From Prorocentrum cordatum (Eukaryota; Sar; Dinophyceae; Prorocentrales; Prorocentraceae), in contig CAUYUJ010015715.1 of the NCBI GenBank assembly GCA_963575745.1, positions 207,929-271,928 on the forward strand: DNA of 64,000 bases. Direction: 5' to 3'. A program made the position numbers and the translations under genes. Positions 21,183-32,085 of the stretch are shown one piece after another (the first letter of the stretch is position 1; each line of letters opens with the position of its first letter). Below the pieces are notes generated by a model. The model was not told where the DNA came from. It worked only from the letters and a program-made list of their open reading frames with translations, and searched no databases.

Positions 21183-21245
21183 AAGAAAGAAAGAAAGAAA
21201 GAACAAAAAAAAGAAGAAGAAACGAGCAACGAGCAACGAGCAACG
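21103..21245 (-). repeat. LINE1 3' tail: (TTGCTCG)n, (TTTC)n, (TC)n
   Basis: On the minus strand, just after the LINE1 ORF2 stop, come three TTGCTCG units, then (TTTC)n and about 75 bp of (TC)n. A simple-repeat tail is common at non-LTR element 3' ends. Confidence 0.7.
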
Positions 21246-21283
21246 GACAGGCACACAAGTGCTTTGAGACGTGTTCGGGCCCT

Positions 21284-24200
21284 TTAGCTGTCACTGGAAG
21301 TAGACGAGGAGGACGAGGAAGAGCAGGGAGAAGAAGAACGACGCGGAGCAGCCCGCGCAATGGATCGGCCCACGAACGAGACGCGCTTCACGCGCTCACT
21401 GGCGTCACCGCCCTCGCAGAACAAAAATTGCATGAAAAGGTCACTGCCTACAGGCCGAGGCTGGCGGTCAGGCCCCAGAGGAAAGATCTCTTGCCGCTGC
21501 GCCGCAAGCGCTGGGCACACCGCCAACGCATGACGCAAGGGCGCGTTGCGAAGCCCACGCGCCCTGCATCTCTCAAGGGTGCATGGGTGGTCATCGCCCC
21601 CCAACGCAGAGAGCGGCCAAGCGCCAGTCACACGCGCCACAGCCCACAATTTAAAGCGTTTCCAAAAGTGCGGCCCAGACTCCCACGCGAGGAGGGCAGG
21701 GTCGGGGAGGGAGGGCCCAGGGCACAGGTCGCAAAAATAACGGTTGAAGGCTTCGAACTTCCGAGACGCGGCCGCGACAAAAGCAGCCCGGTCGTGCTGG
21801 GGCAAGGCCGGGCGCGCGCAACCTAGCCGGCACTCCCTCAGCACCTCCTTCTGGGCAGCGCGATCCCTCCGCGCAGCCTCGATCCTCTCAGGCGGAAACA
21901 TGGCGTGGCATAGCAGGTCAGCAGGCGGAGAGGGCAGGCGGCCCAGAAACCGAAGCGCCGCGGTCTCCCATGTCGGGGTGCCCATATCCTTCGCCGCGCG
22001 AAGGACTGCGGCCGCTGGGTGATCGCAGGGCAGCACCTGCAGGCGCGCCCTCGCCATGATTACCCTCTCCAAAAAACGCGTGCCGAGCCGCGTTGGCCAC
22101 CCGCACTGCGCGACTACAACGGCGTGCTTGATGGGGGGGCCTCTTTGGCAGCCCAACAGACGTCGACCCCAGTTCACTTGGAGCTGATCGCGGGCGGCCT
22201 CCGCCCCCGGCGCGCCCGCTAAAAGCGGGGCAGCGTATAGCACCGCGGATTCCACGCGTGAGGGGGCCTGGGCGGCTGCGACAGGGATAGAGAACCCCCC
22301 GCTTTGCGCCGCGTGGAACAATTCGCCGAAACAGTCATTTCCCATCGCCGCAACCTCACGGAGCAGGGGAAGAAAGGAAAGATCCCCGTCAACCAGGACA
22401 CCGAGCAGGCGCTTCACAAGCACTACGGGGCAGCCGGCGCGCGGCGGGGGTGGCGCCCCAAAGATCGGATGCACGCAAGTCTTCCCGACCCCATAATTAA
22501 ACTGAGACTTCATCCTCCTGGCGCACCGCGCGCATGCGGAGGGCGCCTCTTCGGACAACACAGCGCGAACGGCCCCTGCTGACGGACAAGGCGTCGCGAT
22601 GTCGTCGACGAACTGAACAGGAGGGAGGTGATGCGACCCTGTGGCCTCCACCGGCACCACTCTGTCCGGGAGCGCTGGTATTGACCGTAATGCGTGGGAA
22701 AGAAAGGCCTCAGCACGTGGCCAGGGGGCGCCTTCTTGCGCAGCGGTGCAGGCCGCCTGCGACAACGCCGAGGCAGACAGAGAGAAATCCCGAGAAGGCA
22801 TTGCAACATCAACTGATGCACGCACCGCGTCATTGGCATCACGCAAGGCCAAACGAGCCAAGAGAGGGACGCGAGAAGCGCACCCCCCAGGCATGGCCTA
22901 TTCGATCTCCACAGGGAGAGCGCGCAGCTGCGCATTGAAGGCGTGGACCGAAAAGCGTCGCCCTTGCGCGGTGCCGCAACCTAGAGCGAAAAAAGGCGTG
23001 AGCAAATCGCGGAGCCCTACCACCTGATGATCTTGCGCAAAGACATCGTCAAGCATCAGCCAGTCGGCTCCCCGAACACCCGCGGCGAAGACGCCCAAGA
23101 GCATCCCGTCTATGGAAGCGACGTCGAAGCCCATTTCTCGTCTGCGATCGCCCACCAGGTTGGAAGGTCCTGTGCTGCTCTGAGTTGGGCGTTCATGACG
23201 AGCGCAATTACCAAAGACACGGCGTCACCGACGCCTCCCTGCTGGGCTGGACCACAGTAAGCCTCTATGCAGTGGGAGTTGCGCGCCAGCCAGGCCGCGT
23301 CTTGAACCGACGCCATGTCACTGGCAAATGAAACTGGACGCAGGGCAGAGAGCCGACGCACTACCGCTGGCCCCGATTTGCGGATCGGGGAAAACTGCCT
23401 CAGCGACCAAAGGCGCGAGGTAACGCGCAGGGCACGCGCCAGGTTCAACAGGGCTCGCGTGAGACGGAAACCCTCCTCAACCTTGGCACGCGCCGCCGCG
23501 TTGCACATGCGCACGGTTCGTTTGCCTGGCTTGAGCAGCGCAAGGGCCGCCTCGACTTCCTCTTCCGAGTACGGCTGCTCTGGCCCCGCCTGGCCGGAGC
23601 TCGCGCCAGCGCGACGGATGGCAGCGACCTGGCTTGACATGCGCGTGCGTTCGGCTGGGTCCTGCGGGAACTCATTCTCGGCGCGCGAGCAAAGGCCCCC
23701 ACGGATGGCGTCGAGCATCTCAACTGTCGAGAGAGCCGCGCCGGAAGACTCGTCCACTAGCTGCGTGTCGAACCGGGCTGAAGACTTGAAAACGCCCGTG
23801 AGGAAGCATTCTGCCGCGCCTGCGTTCGTGCCCCTATTGGATAAATACCGGTGGACCGCTTTGCGCCACTCCTGCCACGCAGCAGTCTCCACGGCGGACT
23901 TGTGCGCCTCGTGCGTCGGGAAAGACGCGGGACTCAAAGGAGCTCGTGAAGGCGCGCGCCCCTCGCGAGCACCAACGCGGCTCACCTTCGTGGCCCCGGC
24001 AGCGTGACCTACTAAGACGTAAGTGGCGTCCCGCGCCCAAGCTGCGTTGTTGAGCACGGCTCGGCGCTGCAGACGAGTGGCGTTACCCCCAAACTAGGGC
24101 GGCCTAAGCCACGTGCTTCTGGCGGTCTGCTCCACAGCGTCCGCTAGCGCGCCCAGCAGATCCGAAATACTTTCGAGCGCGGACGTCCACTCGCCCCCAG

Positions 24201-25350
24201 ACGTCCAGGACACCCGCCCAAAGCCCGCAGACCACGAAAGAGCCGGGGAGAAGGGAACGTCGACCTGGACAAGCTTGTGGTCCGATAGGCCCACGAACTC
24301 ATCAAAGACAGACACAGGAAGGTAAGCTTCGGCAGGCCCCAAGAACCGATCAATCGTCGTGCCAGAAACGTGAGTAGGCAAGGGGGGGTTGTAAGCGCGG
24401 AGCCCTGCGTCATCGAGCCACGCCTGGATCTCGCGATCTGGGGCTCTCTGTCGACAATGGGGGCAGAGGCACCCAACGGCGTGGGAAGCGCAGTGCGACA
24501 AGTGGAGGTTCGCATCACCCCCGATAAGCAGGCGAGCAGCAGGAAAGCGACGTCGCAACAGCCGCACATGGGCAACGATGGGCGCCCAAGTGTCCCGGCC
24601 CCCGCCGTGGACAGGGTACATTGCGCAGAGGACGGCGCTAGGGGTGGTCTCATCGCCTGCGCCCCACAGCTCAAACCACTGTTCGCGAGTGCTGGAGATT
24701 TCGGGGAGTGGCCGGAAAGCATGCCCCAGTTCAGGGCGCAGAAACAAGCCGACGGAGTCCCAGCCAGAGGACGTGGGCCCCTCCCACAGAAAAGGGAAAC
24801 CAGGTGGCAAAGAGGCGCCGGCTGGAAAACGCGCGCCTGGAAGAACGCACGCGTCGACATCCCGCTCTACCATCGCGTGCGCGACGGCTTCAAGCCACCA
24901 CTCGAGCAACATATCCGAACCTAGTTGCAGGAAGCCCGTGCATCCCGGGTTGAGGATTGCCAAGCGCAGGCTGGATTTCGTGGAAGGGCCTGGCCGGCGC
25001 CGATACTCACCTGCTCCGACAACTGACGGGTGCAAGCCGCCTACGTACGGGGAGGCTACTGCCGATCCAGTCGCCGGATTCGTCTCCAGCGTTGGGACAA
25101 TCTCCCCGCGTAGAAACTGCTCGAGCTCTTCGGCGATTGCCCACAACAAAGACGTTCCAGTGCCCGCTTGCCGAGTGACCTCAAGCGGGCGTGGCGGCGC
25201 TAGCTCTAATAAAGCCAACGCATCTAACAGTGCGGCCGTCTGCTCGCAGCGTCGGCTCCCTACCGCCGCCCAACGGATAACTTTATCTCGCAGTGGCGCG
25301 AGCACCCGATCAACCTGATGCCGCCGAGCAGCCCGCGGGTCCGCCTCCAT
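21284..25350 (-). pseudogene. LINE1 ORF2: AP-endonuclease and reverse transcriptase
   Basis: From ATG 25,350. Endonuclease/exonuclease/phosphatase fold: LRLAILNPGCTGF, SSGWDSVGLFLRPEL, LLIGGDANLHLS, TTIDRFLG and GLSDHKLVQVDV, the usual metal-binding and SDH signatures. After an in-frame TAG (24,094-24,096) the RT begins (YSEEEVEAALALLKPGK, RQFSPIRKSGP, QQGGVGDA). A frameshift near 23,120 leads to FDVASIDGML (motif A) and GCGTAQGRRFSVHAFN (motif B). After a second in-frame TAG (22,898-22,900) comes VQFVDDIATPC (catalytic FVDD), then thumb and a C-terminal Cys/His stretch (CTLERC...HALAVC). The catalytic residues remain but one frameshift and two stops break it. Confidence 0.82.
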
Positions 25351-25810
25351 TGGGTCCGCGGGCGAGGGCGCCGGCGGGGGCGACCGACGGGGCCTGCTCG
25401 CCGGGCCCGCCCGCCCGAGCTTGGTGGCAGCACGCGGTGGCAGAGGGCGCGAGACCGGAGAGGACGACCGAAGGAGAGACAAAGCAAGACCGCCGGCGTC
25501 GCACGGGCATGCGTGAGCGTTCTGCGGCCTTGCTCCATGGATGGCAAACGCGTGCTCCAACTTGCAAGAGACGCGGGAACAAAACAAAAGACAACGAGAA
25601 GGGCGAACAAGAGACTCGACAGCAGGACCTCCCCCCAAGCGCCACCATCTTCGTGGACTCCTCCCACTGGTACAAGTTCCACCAGAAAAACAAAAAGAGA
25701 ACGACAAAGTAGGGTGACCAAAAGCCAGCAACGCCCCACGAGACCAAACGACGACGACGACGAAGACGACGAGGGAGGCGAAGGCGACGGAAGACGACGG
25801 CAACGCCAGC

Positions 25811-25985
25811 GAGGCAGGCCGACAGATTTGCAAGAGCGCAGCGCCGTCTTGCAAAAATGCCGGCAGGCATTTTCAACCTTAGAAGGCGACAGGAGAACAA
25901 GACGGCAAGATGGCAGCAACGCCGGCGAGGCAGGCCGACAGATTTGCAAGAGCGCAGCGCCGTCTTGCAAAAATGGCGGTTGGCG
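25811..25985 (-). repeat. Two tandem copies of the ~55-bp hairpin module
   Basis: Cores at 25,828-25,854 and 25,944-25,970 read on the minus strand TTGCAAGA, then an 11-nt GC-rich loop region, then TCTTGCAA, an inverted repeat with 8-bp arms. Shared flanks extend the similarity to about 55 bp (GGCAGGCCGACAGA on the plus-left side, AATGGCGG or AATGCCGG on the right) and more weakly further. A longer shared block (~190 bp) links 25,708-25,900 with 28,393-28,590. Confidence 0.8.
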
Positions 25986-26349
25986 CTTCCAACCGGAGAG
26001 GACGACGTGCGAACCAGGGGCAAGAGTAATCGAGGGGTCACAAGATGTCACAAGCTCAGCCATCTTTTTCCAAGCGCATCGCGTGCCCCCTGCCGCCTGT
26101 CAAGGAGCCGCCGCTGACAACCGATATTGTCAAGCACTACCCTGGAGCGTGGCAGCGACCGCCCCTGCAGGGGCATGCGCGGAAGGCCCCGCGGCCTCCG
26201 CCCCATCCCACTGCCGACGCCGCCGCCGCCTAGAAGGCCGCCGTCAGGCACGCGCCGAGCGCCTGCGCAAGCGGAGGAAAAAGGCAGGGGCAGAGAACAG
26301 GACAAGCGGGGGGGGGGCCAAAATGGCTGAGCGCGATGCGCCCCGGGAC

Positions 26350-27675
26350 TCAACGCCTGCCGAGCAAGTCGCCCGCTGACCACCGGGTGGGCCTGCGCTG
26401 GGCACCCGGGGCCGGAGCGCGCACTGGAGCCGCAGCGGACTTAATGTCAGTTGCGTGGCCGAGGAACAGCAAAAGCTGATCTAAGCAGGCTTCAAATGCA
26501 CCACGTTTGCCCTTAACTACGATCTTACCCTGGCGCTTGTTTTGTAATTGCACCGTAAGCTTTAAAGTTGGGGGCGACTTCCAGGTAACTTCCAAGCCTG
26601 GCTGGTCAAAGCCGCCCGAAACGGTTGCAAAGGGCGGTGCCACGTCTGGGCCCGCGCGAGGGCCATCCAACAGCACTTCGACCCCCATTGCGCGAACCAA
26701 ATCATAGAGGTCAGACTGGCTAGGGCACCGCACTAACAAATGAGCCTGCATGGACACTCTGCCGTCTACGCTGTCGCCTACAACGTCACGCAGGCGCTGG
26801 CGCCGAGCGCCGATAGCTTGGTTGCGCTCCTCGACCGTGGTAAACTTGGCCAAGGACCTGGCGTGCACAAGTGCCTCCTCCCCCGCTGGCATGGCGGACG
26901 GAGCCCAGCGCAGGAAGGGCCCACGGCGCCGACCGAACAGCAACCGCCGACCCCCCCTGGGGCGCGGGCGCGGCAGGCGTGGAGAGCCGGCACGCCCGGC
27001 GACACTGGCAGGGTTAAAAGGTTGGGGCGCAACAGGAGCATGGCGCGCTGGCTCCACCACTGCTGACTGCGGCGGCGCCACTCCTCCAACTGGCGGCAGG
27101 TGCTGGGGCAACGCGGCCAGGCGCTCTTTCAGGGCAGAAGTGCGAGCGAGCTTCTGGGCAACCTCAGGCGGGGCACCACGCGAGACCACGTTCGTTCCCC
27201 GATGGATCCACACTTTACCGCCAGCAGGGCTTGCAAATTCGCCCCACGAGACTGGAGTCGCTTGCAGCACCTGCAACTCTGCCTCGATAGCTTGAAGTTC
27301 CAGGTGCTGCTGGGAAGCGCGCTGCTGGGAAGGGCCCCCAGGCGCTGCCAAGCCCACTGTGGGGGGCGCGGGGTCTGGGTAAGTCCACTGCGTCTGCCCA
27401 GAGGCGCGATGCTGATAGTACAGAGCACCAGAAAAATCGCGCCTGGACTCCCACCCGGTCGGTAAAGGAGGCGGGCTCACTTGCGGAGGACCAGGCGACG
27501 GCGGGCGCGCTCCCACAGCGGATCTAGCGGGCGACGAGCGCGCGTGAGCAGGCAGAGCCCCCTCGACCACCCCCGCGCGCGGCGGGGGCGGGGGTGGCGG
27601 CGGCGGCGCTGCCCCATGCCAGAAGTCACCAGGCGGCGGGCCCAACGATCCCCCAGGCGGACTGCCTCCGTGCAT
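26350..27675 (-). CDS. WW-domain protein, possible LINE1 ORF1
   Basis: The frame is open far upstream (to 28,770) but the first ~365 codons look like translated non-coding DNA, so the ATG at 27,675 (MHGGSPPGGS) is chosen. It begins with a Pro-rich stretch including nine prolines. A WW domain follows at about 27,468-27,367: PLPTGWESRRDFSGALYYQH then GQTQWTYPDP, with both signature tryptophans, the YYxH core and the final proline. WW domains bind proline-rich peptides. The rest (about 340 residues, basic middle part then VSMQAHLLVRCPSQSDLYDL) is unrecognised. Position just upstream of LINE1 ORF2 suggests ORF1; a captured host gene is equally possible. Confidence 0.5.
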   Translation of the reverse strand: MHGGSPPGGSLGPPPGDFWHGAAPPPPPPPPPRAGVVEGALPAHARSSPARSAVGARPPSPGPPQVSPPPLPTGWESRRDFSGALYYQHRASGQTQWTYPDPAPPTVGLAAPGGPSQQRASQQHLELQAIEAELQVLQATPVSWGEFASPAGGKVWIHRGTNVVSRGAPPEVAQKLARTSALKERLAALPQHLPPVGGVAPPQSAVVEPARHAPVAPQPFNPASVAGRAGSPRLPRPRPRGGRRLLFGRRRGPFLRWAPSAMPAGEEALVHARSLAKFTTVEERNQAIGARRQRLRDVVGDSVDGRVSMQAHLLVRCPSQSDLYDLVRAMGVEVLLDGPRAGPDVAPPFATVSGGFDQPGLEVTWKSPPTLKLTVQLQNKRQGKIVVKGKRGAFEACLDQLLLFLGHATDIKSAAAPVRAPAPGAQRRPTRWSAGDLLGRR

Positions 27676-28502
27676 AGACGGCAGCAAGGCCCCGAGCTCT
27701 GCCGACAAGCCGCGAGCCTCGCGGCCAGGGGAACTCGACGCTCTCTCTGCGGGAGCAACCTGGACAGAGCGCGCCGAGGAAGGAGGCGATGTCCTCCGCC
27801 TCCTCCTCCTGGAGCGATCTGCCCCGCCTCTCGCGCCGGTAGCGCGAGTCGCTCCTTCGTCTGCCTCGCCCGCCCATGGCTCGAAGGCGCAGGGGCAGCT
27901 CTTCTCAGTTCGAGGGGGGAGGCCCGAAACTGCAGCTGGAAGCCGGAGCAGGCTGCAGACGCCATTCGAGCATTGATTGGCACGGCGACACGGCACCACG
28001 ACGCAGCACCACGACACGGCAAGGCACCAAGGCACGGCACAGCACCACGGCAGCACGAGAGGCGGACGAGGGGAGCCATAGACAAGAACACAAGAACAAC
28101 AACACTCGAGGCAACCTCGCAAGCAGGACAGACGCGCCCAGAGCGGAACGACGCGGCACCAACGGCACCCAGGCCAGCAGCACATGAAGGGCGGAGTGGG
28201 CCGCGAGGCTATGATAATAAACCAATGGTCTGCGCACCAACAAAACAAGAGCAACATGCCATGCAACGTGGGTGCGTGGAAGCAGATGGCCGTTTGCATG
28301 CAGCAGTGCAACATCCGACTGTCAAGAGCTGACGGCCTCGCGAGCAATGACGGCGATGCAAAAACCTGACGAGAATAGGACGCTGGGGACAGGGTGACAC
28401 CTTGCCAGCAACCCAAGACGACACGAGACCCAGCGACGACAACGACAAAGAAGACGACGAGAGAAGCGACGGCGACGGCAAGAAGACGACAACGTCGGCG
28501 GG

Positions 28503-28560
28503 GCAGGCCGACAGATTTGCAAGAGCGCAGCGCCGTCTTGCAAAAATGGCGGGTTGCACT
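28503..28560 (-). repeat. Hairpin module, copy 3
   Basis: Core 28,517-28,543 is identical to copies 1 and 2. It lies between the LicD-like pseudogene and the WW-domain ORF. On the minus strand it is preceded by CTCAGGTAAAAAG, which looks like an AG|GTAAAA 5' splice site. Confidence 0.8.
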
Positions 28561-28624
28561 TTTTACCTGAGAGGACGACATGACACAAAGGCTAGGGCGG
28601 CAGCGACGAGTCGCAACAAAAACC

Positions 28625-29859
28625 TCACATGCAAAGTAATTCGCCTGCCCGTAGAATGGCCGTCGTCGGCCAGGCCGCCCGCCGCACCGAGGGCGGCGCA
28701 TCAAGCCACCGCGTCGTCCCGCTCCGGATCTTTGCTCTCCGCTGCTCCATAAGACGTGGCCCATACTCATCCTTCAAAATGCTATCGGTTCGCGGCATCT
28801 TCAAACGAAGCGGCCCGAGAAACCCACCTTGCAATGGAAAAAACAACGGGAGGCGAACGTTGTGGGGCTTCGTTGCCAAAACTCGAATATCAGAATACGG
28901 CCTCACAACATAAATTTCTGTCTATGACGTTAACGCCGTGGGGCTCTTGGGCGAGCCGACCCTGATGGAGGGCCGCTTTCGCTGCCCCCCCTAAGGCTGC
29001 GCGGCTCAGCCTCCCCTCTGCGGCAAGAGAGTCCCGCATGGCTGCGCACTCGCTCCATGGAAGTGGGTCGCGCGGGTAAACTCGAAACTTATGGGCGTTT
29101 AAAGATGCAGTCTTATATATCCAAGCTGACCGAAATGACGCGTAAGAGGGGCCCAGATCGCCGCCCAGTCCACCCCCTCTGCTAGGAACACAGCCAAGTC
29201 AATATCATAGTCCCATGCCGCCATCGCCTGGTCACGCACAGCGCCCAGGAAACTACCCCACATGAGCGCGCACTCGCCCAAGGTACCATCAGGAATAACC
29301 CCATTGCAATCAAACTGGCCCCCCCCATTCGCCGATTCAAAAAACAAGCAACATCAGCACAAGCCTGGTATAACCAATTCACAACAACAGCCGGGCTCAA
29401 AGGAATGCCCTCCTGAACGGTCGAACTGCCTACGGTCTCTCCTTGCTCGTTTGTCCTGCGGCGCGTCTGAGCAACTGTCATCCCAGATAAGACTGGCTGG
29501 CGCCACGGAGAGGTAGCTGATGACGCCGCCAGGGCTCGTTTCAATTCCGACTCGGCCAAGGCATTGCGCGACCGCAACACAGACACCCATTTGGACAATG
29601 AAGGGGTAAGGGCCCGTCCAACACTGAAAGCTGCCAAAAATTTGTCTGCCTTTGCAACTGTGGCTTTATGCCTGGTGGGGGCGCCTTCCAACAACGTGGC
29701 AATACTATCAACCATGGTGCCGACAACCCAGTGCAGACGCTTACCCAGCGGGGTGGGCCTAGGAGGGCGGGCGCCATACCTGTTAATGAATGTGCGCAGT
29801 TCCGTCTCCAAGGAGAGAGGCGACACATCAGCACCGGCGGGGCGCTCGCGGAGCGACAT
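28625..29859 (-). pseudogene. LicD/fukutin-like nucleotidyltransferase-fold pseudogene
   Basis: From ATG 29,859 (MSLRERPAGADVSPLSLE) an N-terminal domain of about 150 residues leads to the family signature MWGSFLGAVRDQAMAAWDYD followed by IDLAVFL (29,263-29,180). It matches the GTLLGAVR...PWDDDID pattern of LicD proteins, which transfer phosphocholine or other phosphate-sugar groups. Later pieces (FRVYPRDPLPWSECAAMRD; YVVRPYSDIRV; LKMPRTDSILKDEYGPR) fit the downstream half and its conserved 'L..YG' end. Reading needs frameshifts near 29,340 (a T6 run), 29,095 and 28,925. Either a decayed gene or one with sequencing errors in homopolymers. Confidence 0.5.
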
Positions 29860-30073
29860 GGCAACAACAAGGCGCGGCTTCGGGCAAACGCAGCGACATG
29901 AGCAGAGGGGGGGGACAAGAAGAAGGCGACACAACATGAGAACACGAATTGCGAGCAACCCGCTTGCACTGCACCCCGTCTGATCCATGCCAACGTCATG
30001 ACACTCTCTCCCACGCTCGCTTGCCCCACACACACACAGAACACGACGCGACCTGCATGATGATAAAGCTGAG

Positions 30074-30255
30074 GGCCGCCAGATTTGCAAGACCGCGGCG
30101 CTGTTTTGCAAAATCGTCGCTTCTTACCATTAATGCAGGGCGTAAAGAAGGGGCAGCCAACGGGAAAGGCAAACCATCAGAGACGCGGGCGCCCACATGC
30201 AAAAACCGCGGGCCGACAGATCTGCAAGAGCACGGCGCCGTCTTGCAAAAACGGC
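30074..30255 (-). repeat. Hairpin modules, copies 4 and 5
   Basis: Cores at 30,085-30,111 (diverged) and 30,222-30,248. Copy 5 carries the perfect palindrome ACGGCGCCGT at the loop. Same orientation as the other three copies; both lie upstream of the LicD-like pseudogene. Confidence 0.7.
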
Positions 30256-30264
30256 GTTGGAAAT

Positions 30265-30868
30265 TCACTCCGACGTCAAAGGGAGGGCGAGGGGCAGCAA
30301 GGGAGACAGAGGCGAGAGAGGAGGAAAACCAAGTAGAAATAACTTAGCAGCAAAGCTCAAGACGATGCATTCTGCTGGACAACGCCGAGCGCCAGTGGTC
30401 AGCCCCCCCCTGCAGCGAAAGAGGCAAGCGCAGAGAGAAGAGAAGGGCCAGGCCCCACCCCAGCGTGCGAGCTGATGCGCGCTGGGTCGGGCGTGTCCCC
30501 CGGGGGATGTTCGACGAGAAATAAGAACTACCCCCAAAAAATACCCCCCAAAGGGTAACAAAACACTCAAAAAACAGTCCCCAGACTATCTTTGGATCAT
30601 TTTTAGGATATGTTCTATTTGTCGTCGAAAATCCCCCTGGGGACGGGCCCGACTTCAGGAGAAGGCTCCGGGGGGGAACTCCTCGACCCCCCCAGAAGGG
30701 ACAGCGGTCCACCCAAACAAAGGAGATCATTCAAGGCAGGTGGCAACGTTGGCGATGGCGGCACTGGCGTCGGTGGCCGACATGGGCGGCGCGCCAACCC
30801 CGCGCGCGCGGCCCCACGGCAGGGGAGCCCCACGACGACACGACGCAACGTTGAACGCCTTAACGCGC
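30265..30868 (-). other. Possible 5' region of a retroposed transcript
   Basis: Lies directly downstream (minus strand) of the spliced-leader relics. Frames are open but no domain is recognised. GC-rich 30,650-30,850, A-rich 30,530-30,600. Confidence 0.35.
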
Positions 30869-30920
30869 CTTGAGCCAAAATGGCTTGAGCCAAAATGGCT
30901 TGAGCCAACATGGCTACGGC
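30869..30920 (-). other. Tandem relic spliced leaders (DinoSL)
   Basis: On the minus strand, 30,920-30,899 matches the dinoflagellate spliced leader over its 22 positions with one mismatch (CCATGTTGG for CCATTTTGG). It is followed without gap by two copies of CCATTTTGGCTCAAG (30,898-30,884 and 30,883-30,869). Each 15-mer is what remains when a new leader is spliced at the internal CCGTAG of an older one. This implies at least three rounds of trans-splicing with reverse transcription and reinsertion between them. Confidence 0.9.
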
Positions 30921-31109
30921 GACAACACCTTCCTGATGTTCATCGTTTGGTGTTTGTTGATAAATATTGGATTACTGGAAATTCTAAAATTCCGCGACTC
31001 GACGCAACGAAACTGGATCAGGGCTGTCTACTTTGCAGATATTGATTGCGAGAATGTTGACATCACCTGAGACTACTTTTCTCTCTATATATCTCGTTCA
31101 AACACTGTT

Positions 31110-32060
31110 CCAAAGATATCCCACCAGGCTGGCGCCCACGAGCGAATCCCATTCGTGAATATCGCGAAACTCTGGATATATGGAGTCGTCTCACTCGGTT
31201 GGATCAAGACCAGCTTGGCGCAGAAGTGATGAGCCAGCTCGAAGGTCTGGCCCTGCGAACAGCACATGATCAACGAGCAAATCGACACTAACAAGCGGCA
31301 AACGTTCTGAATTACCGAAGCATTGAAGCAGTCAGCCTAGCACGAGCTCCAGCAGTTTTCGATCCCAATGGCATTGAGATCGCTCCAATACAGCATAATG
31401 GCATCAAGATCTTGACGGACAGGCTTTTTAAAATGTATGGATTGGATGCTTGACATTTTGCCTGGACATCACTGGATCGATTCTTCACGCTTCGACAAGG
31501 ACCAAGTCAAGATGTCATCTCTTACTTGTTCGAACTGGACCACTTGTGCGAGGAAGCTGAGCGATGAGGACTACAGATGGGATAATCGGCAAAAGCATGG
31601 TTTTGCTTGTCAAAGACGACGTTTCCTGACGAAGAGGTGGCAGATCTACGCTTGAAGGTCACCGGTGCCCTCAATAGATGGCGCGACATGGTTCAACTAC
31701 AATTGAAGGTGAGCAAGAACGAATCGGCCGCGAACGAGCAACACCGTGGATATAAGAACGACTGCGAGGATTCCGAGTCTTGGTCAAAAGAGTTCGAATA
31801 TGATTTCGACAGTAACAACGAGGATGATTCTGTTCGAAGACGATTGGCAAGAAGACAATGATTAGCACGACTACGACGGATAATCATATGGATTTGGAAG
31901 AGCAGCACCAACATCAAAATAATCAACATCATCGCCCCTCCCGACACCGTCAACATCGGAAAAAACTTATTGGCAGAACAATCGATGAGGAAAAGGCTCG
32001 GACAATAAAGGAAAAGGTAAAGATGGCAAGTCTGGCGGAAAAGGCGGCGAGAAACGGTAA
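31110..32060 (+). pseudogene. Copia-type gag fragment
   Basis: Frames on the plus strand give GWRPRANPIREYRETLDIW, RLTRLDQDQLGAEVMSQLEG and LALRTAHD. Then come NGIKILTDRLFKMYG, LRQGPSQDVISYLFELDHLC and LSKTTFPDEEVADLRLKV. An acidic stretch (EFEYDFDSNNEDDS) and a basic Lys/Gly tail near 32,010-32,050 follow. This is the order of a retrotransposon gag. Several stops and frameshifts; no protease or RT follows, because the fragment runs into a GT-rich satellite at 32,070. Confidence 0.55.
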
Positions 32061-32085
32061 GGAGACCATTGCGTGCGTGCGTGGT

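Larger units (their letters stand above)
21103..27675 (-). mobile_element. LINE1: decayed non-LTR retrotransposon (with possible WW-domain ORF1)
   Basis: Minus-strand element with endonuclease and RT in ORF2 (25,350-21,284) and a simple-repeat 3' tail. Upstream is a WW-domain ORF (27,675-26,350) that could be ORF1. The two ORFs are separated by about 1 kb holding two hairpin modules. Whether the WW ORF belongs to the element is inference from position and strand. The 5' end and target duplication were not found. Confidence 0.6.

Noticed and set aside
26318-26329. Twelve bases matching the spliced-leader core on the minus strand (AGCCATTTTGGC)
   Set aside because: Neither the CCGT start nor the TCAAG end is present, and there is no tandem relic; probably coincidence.
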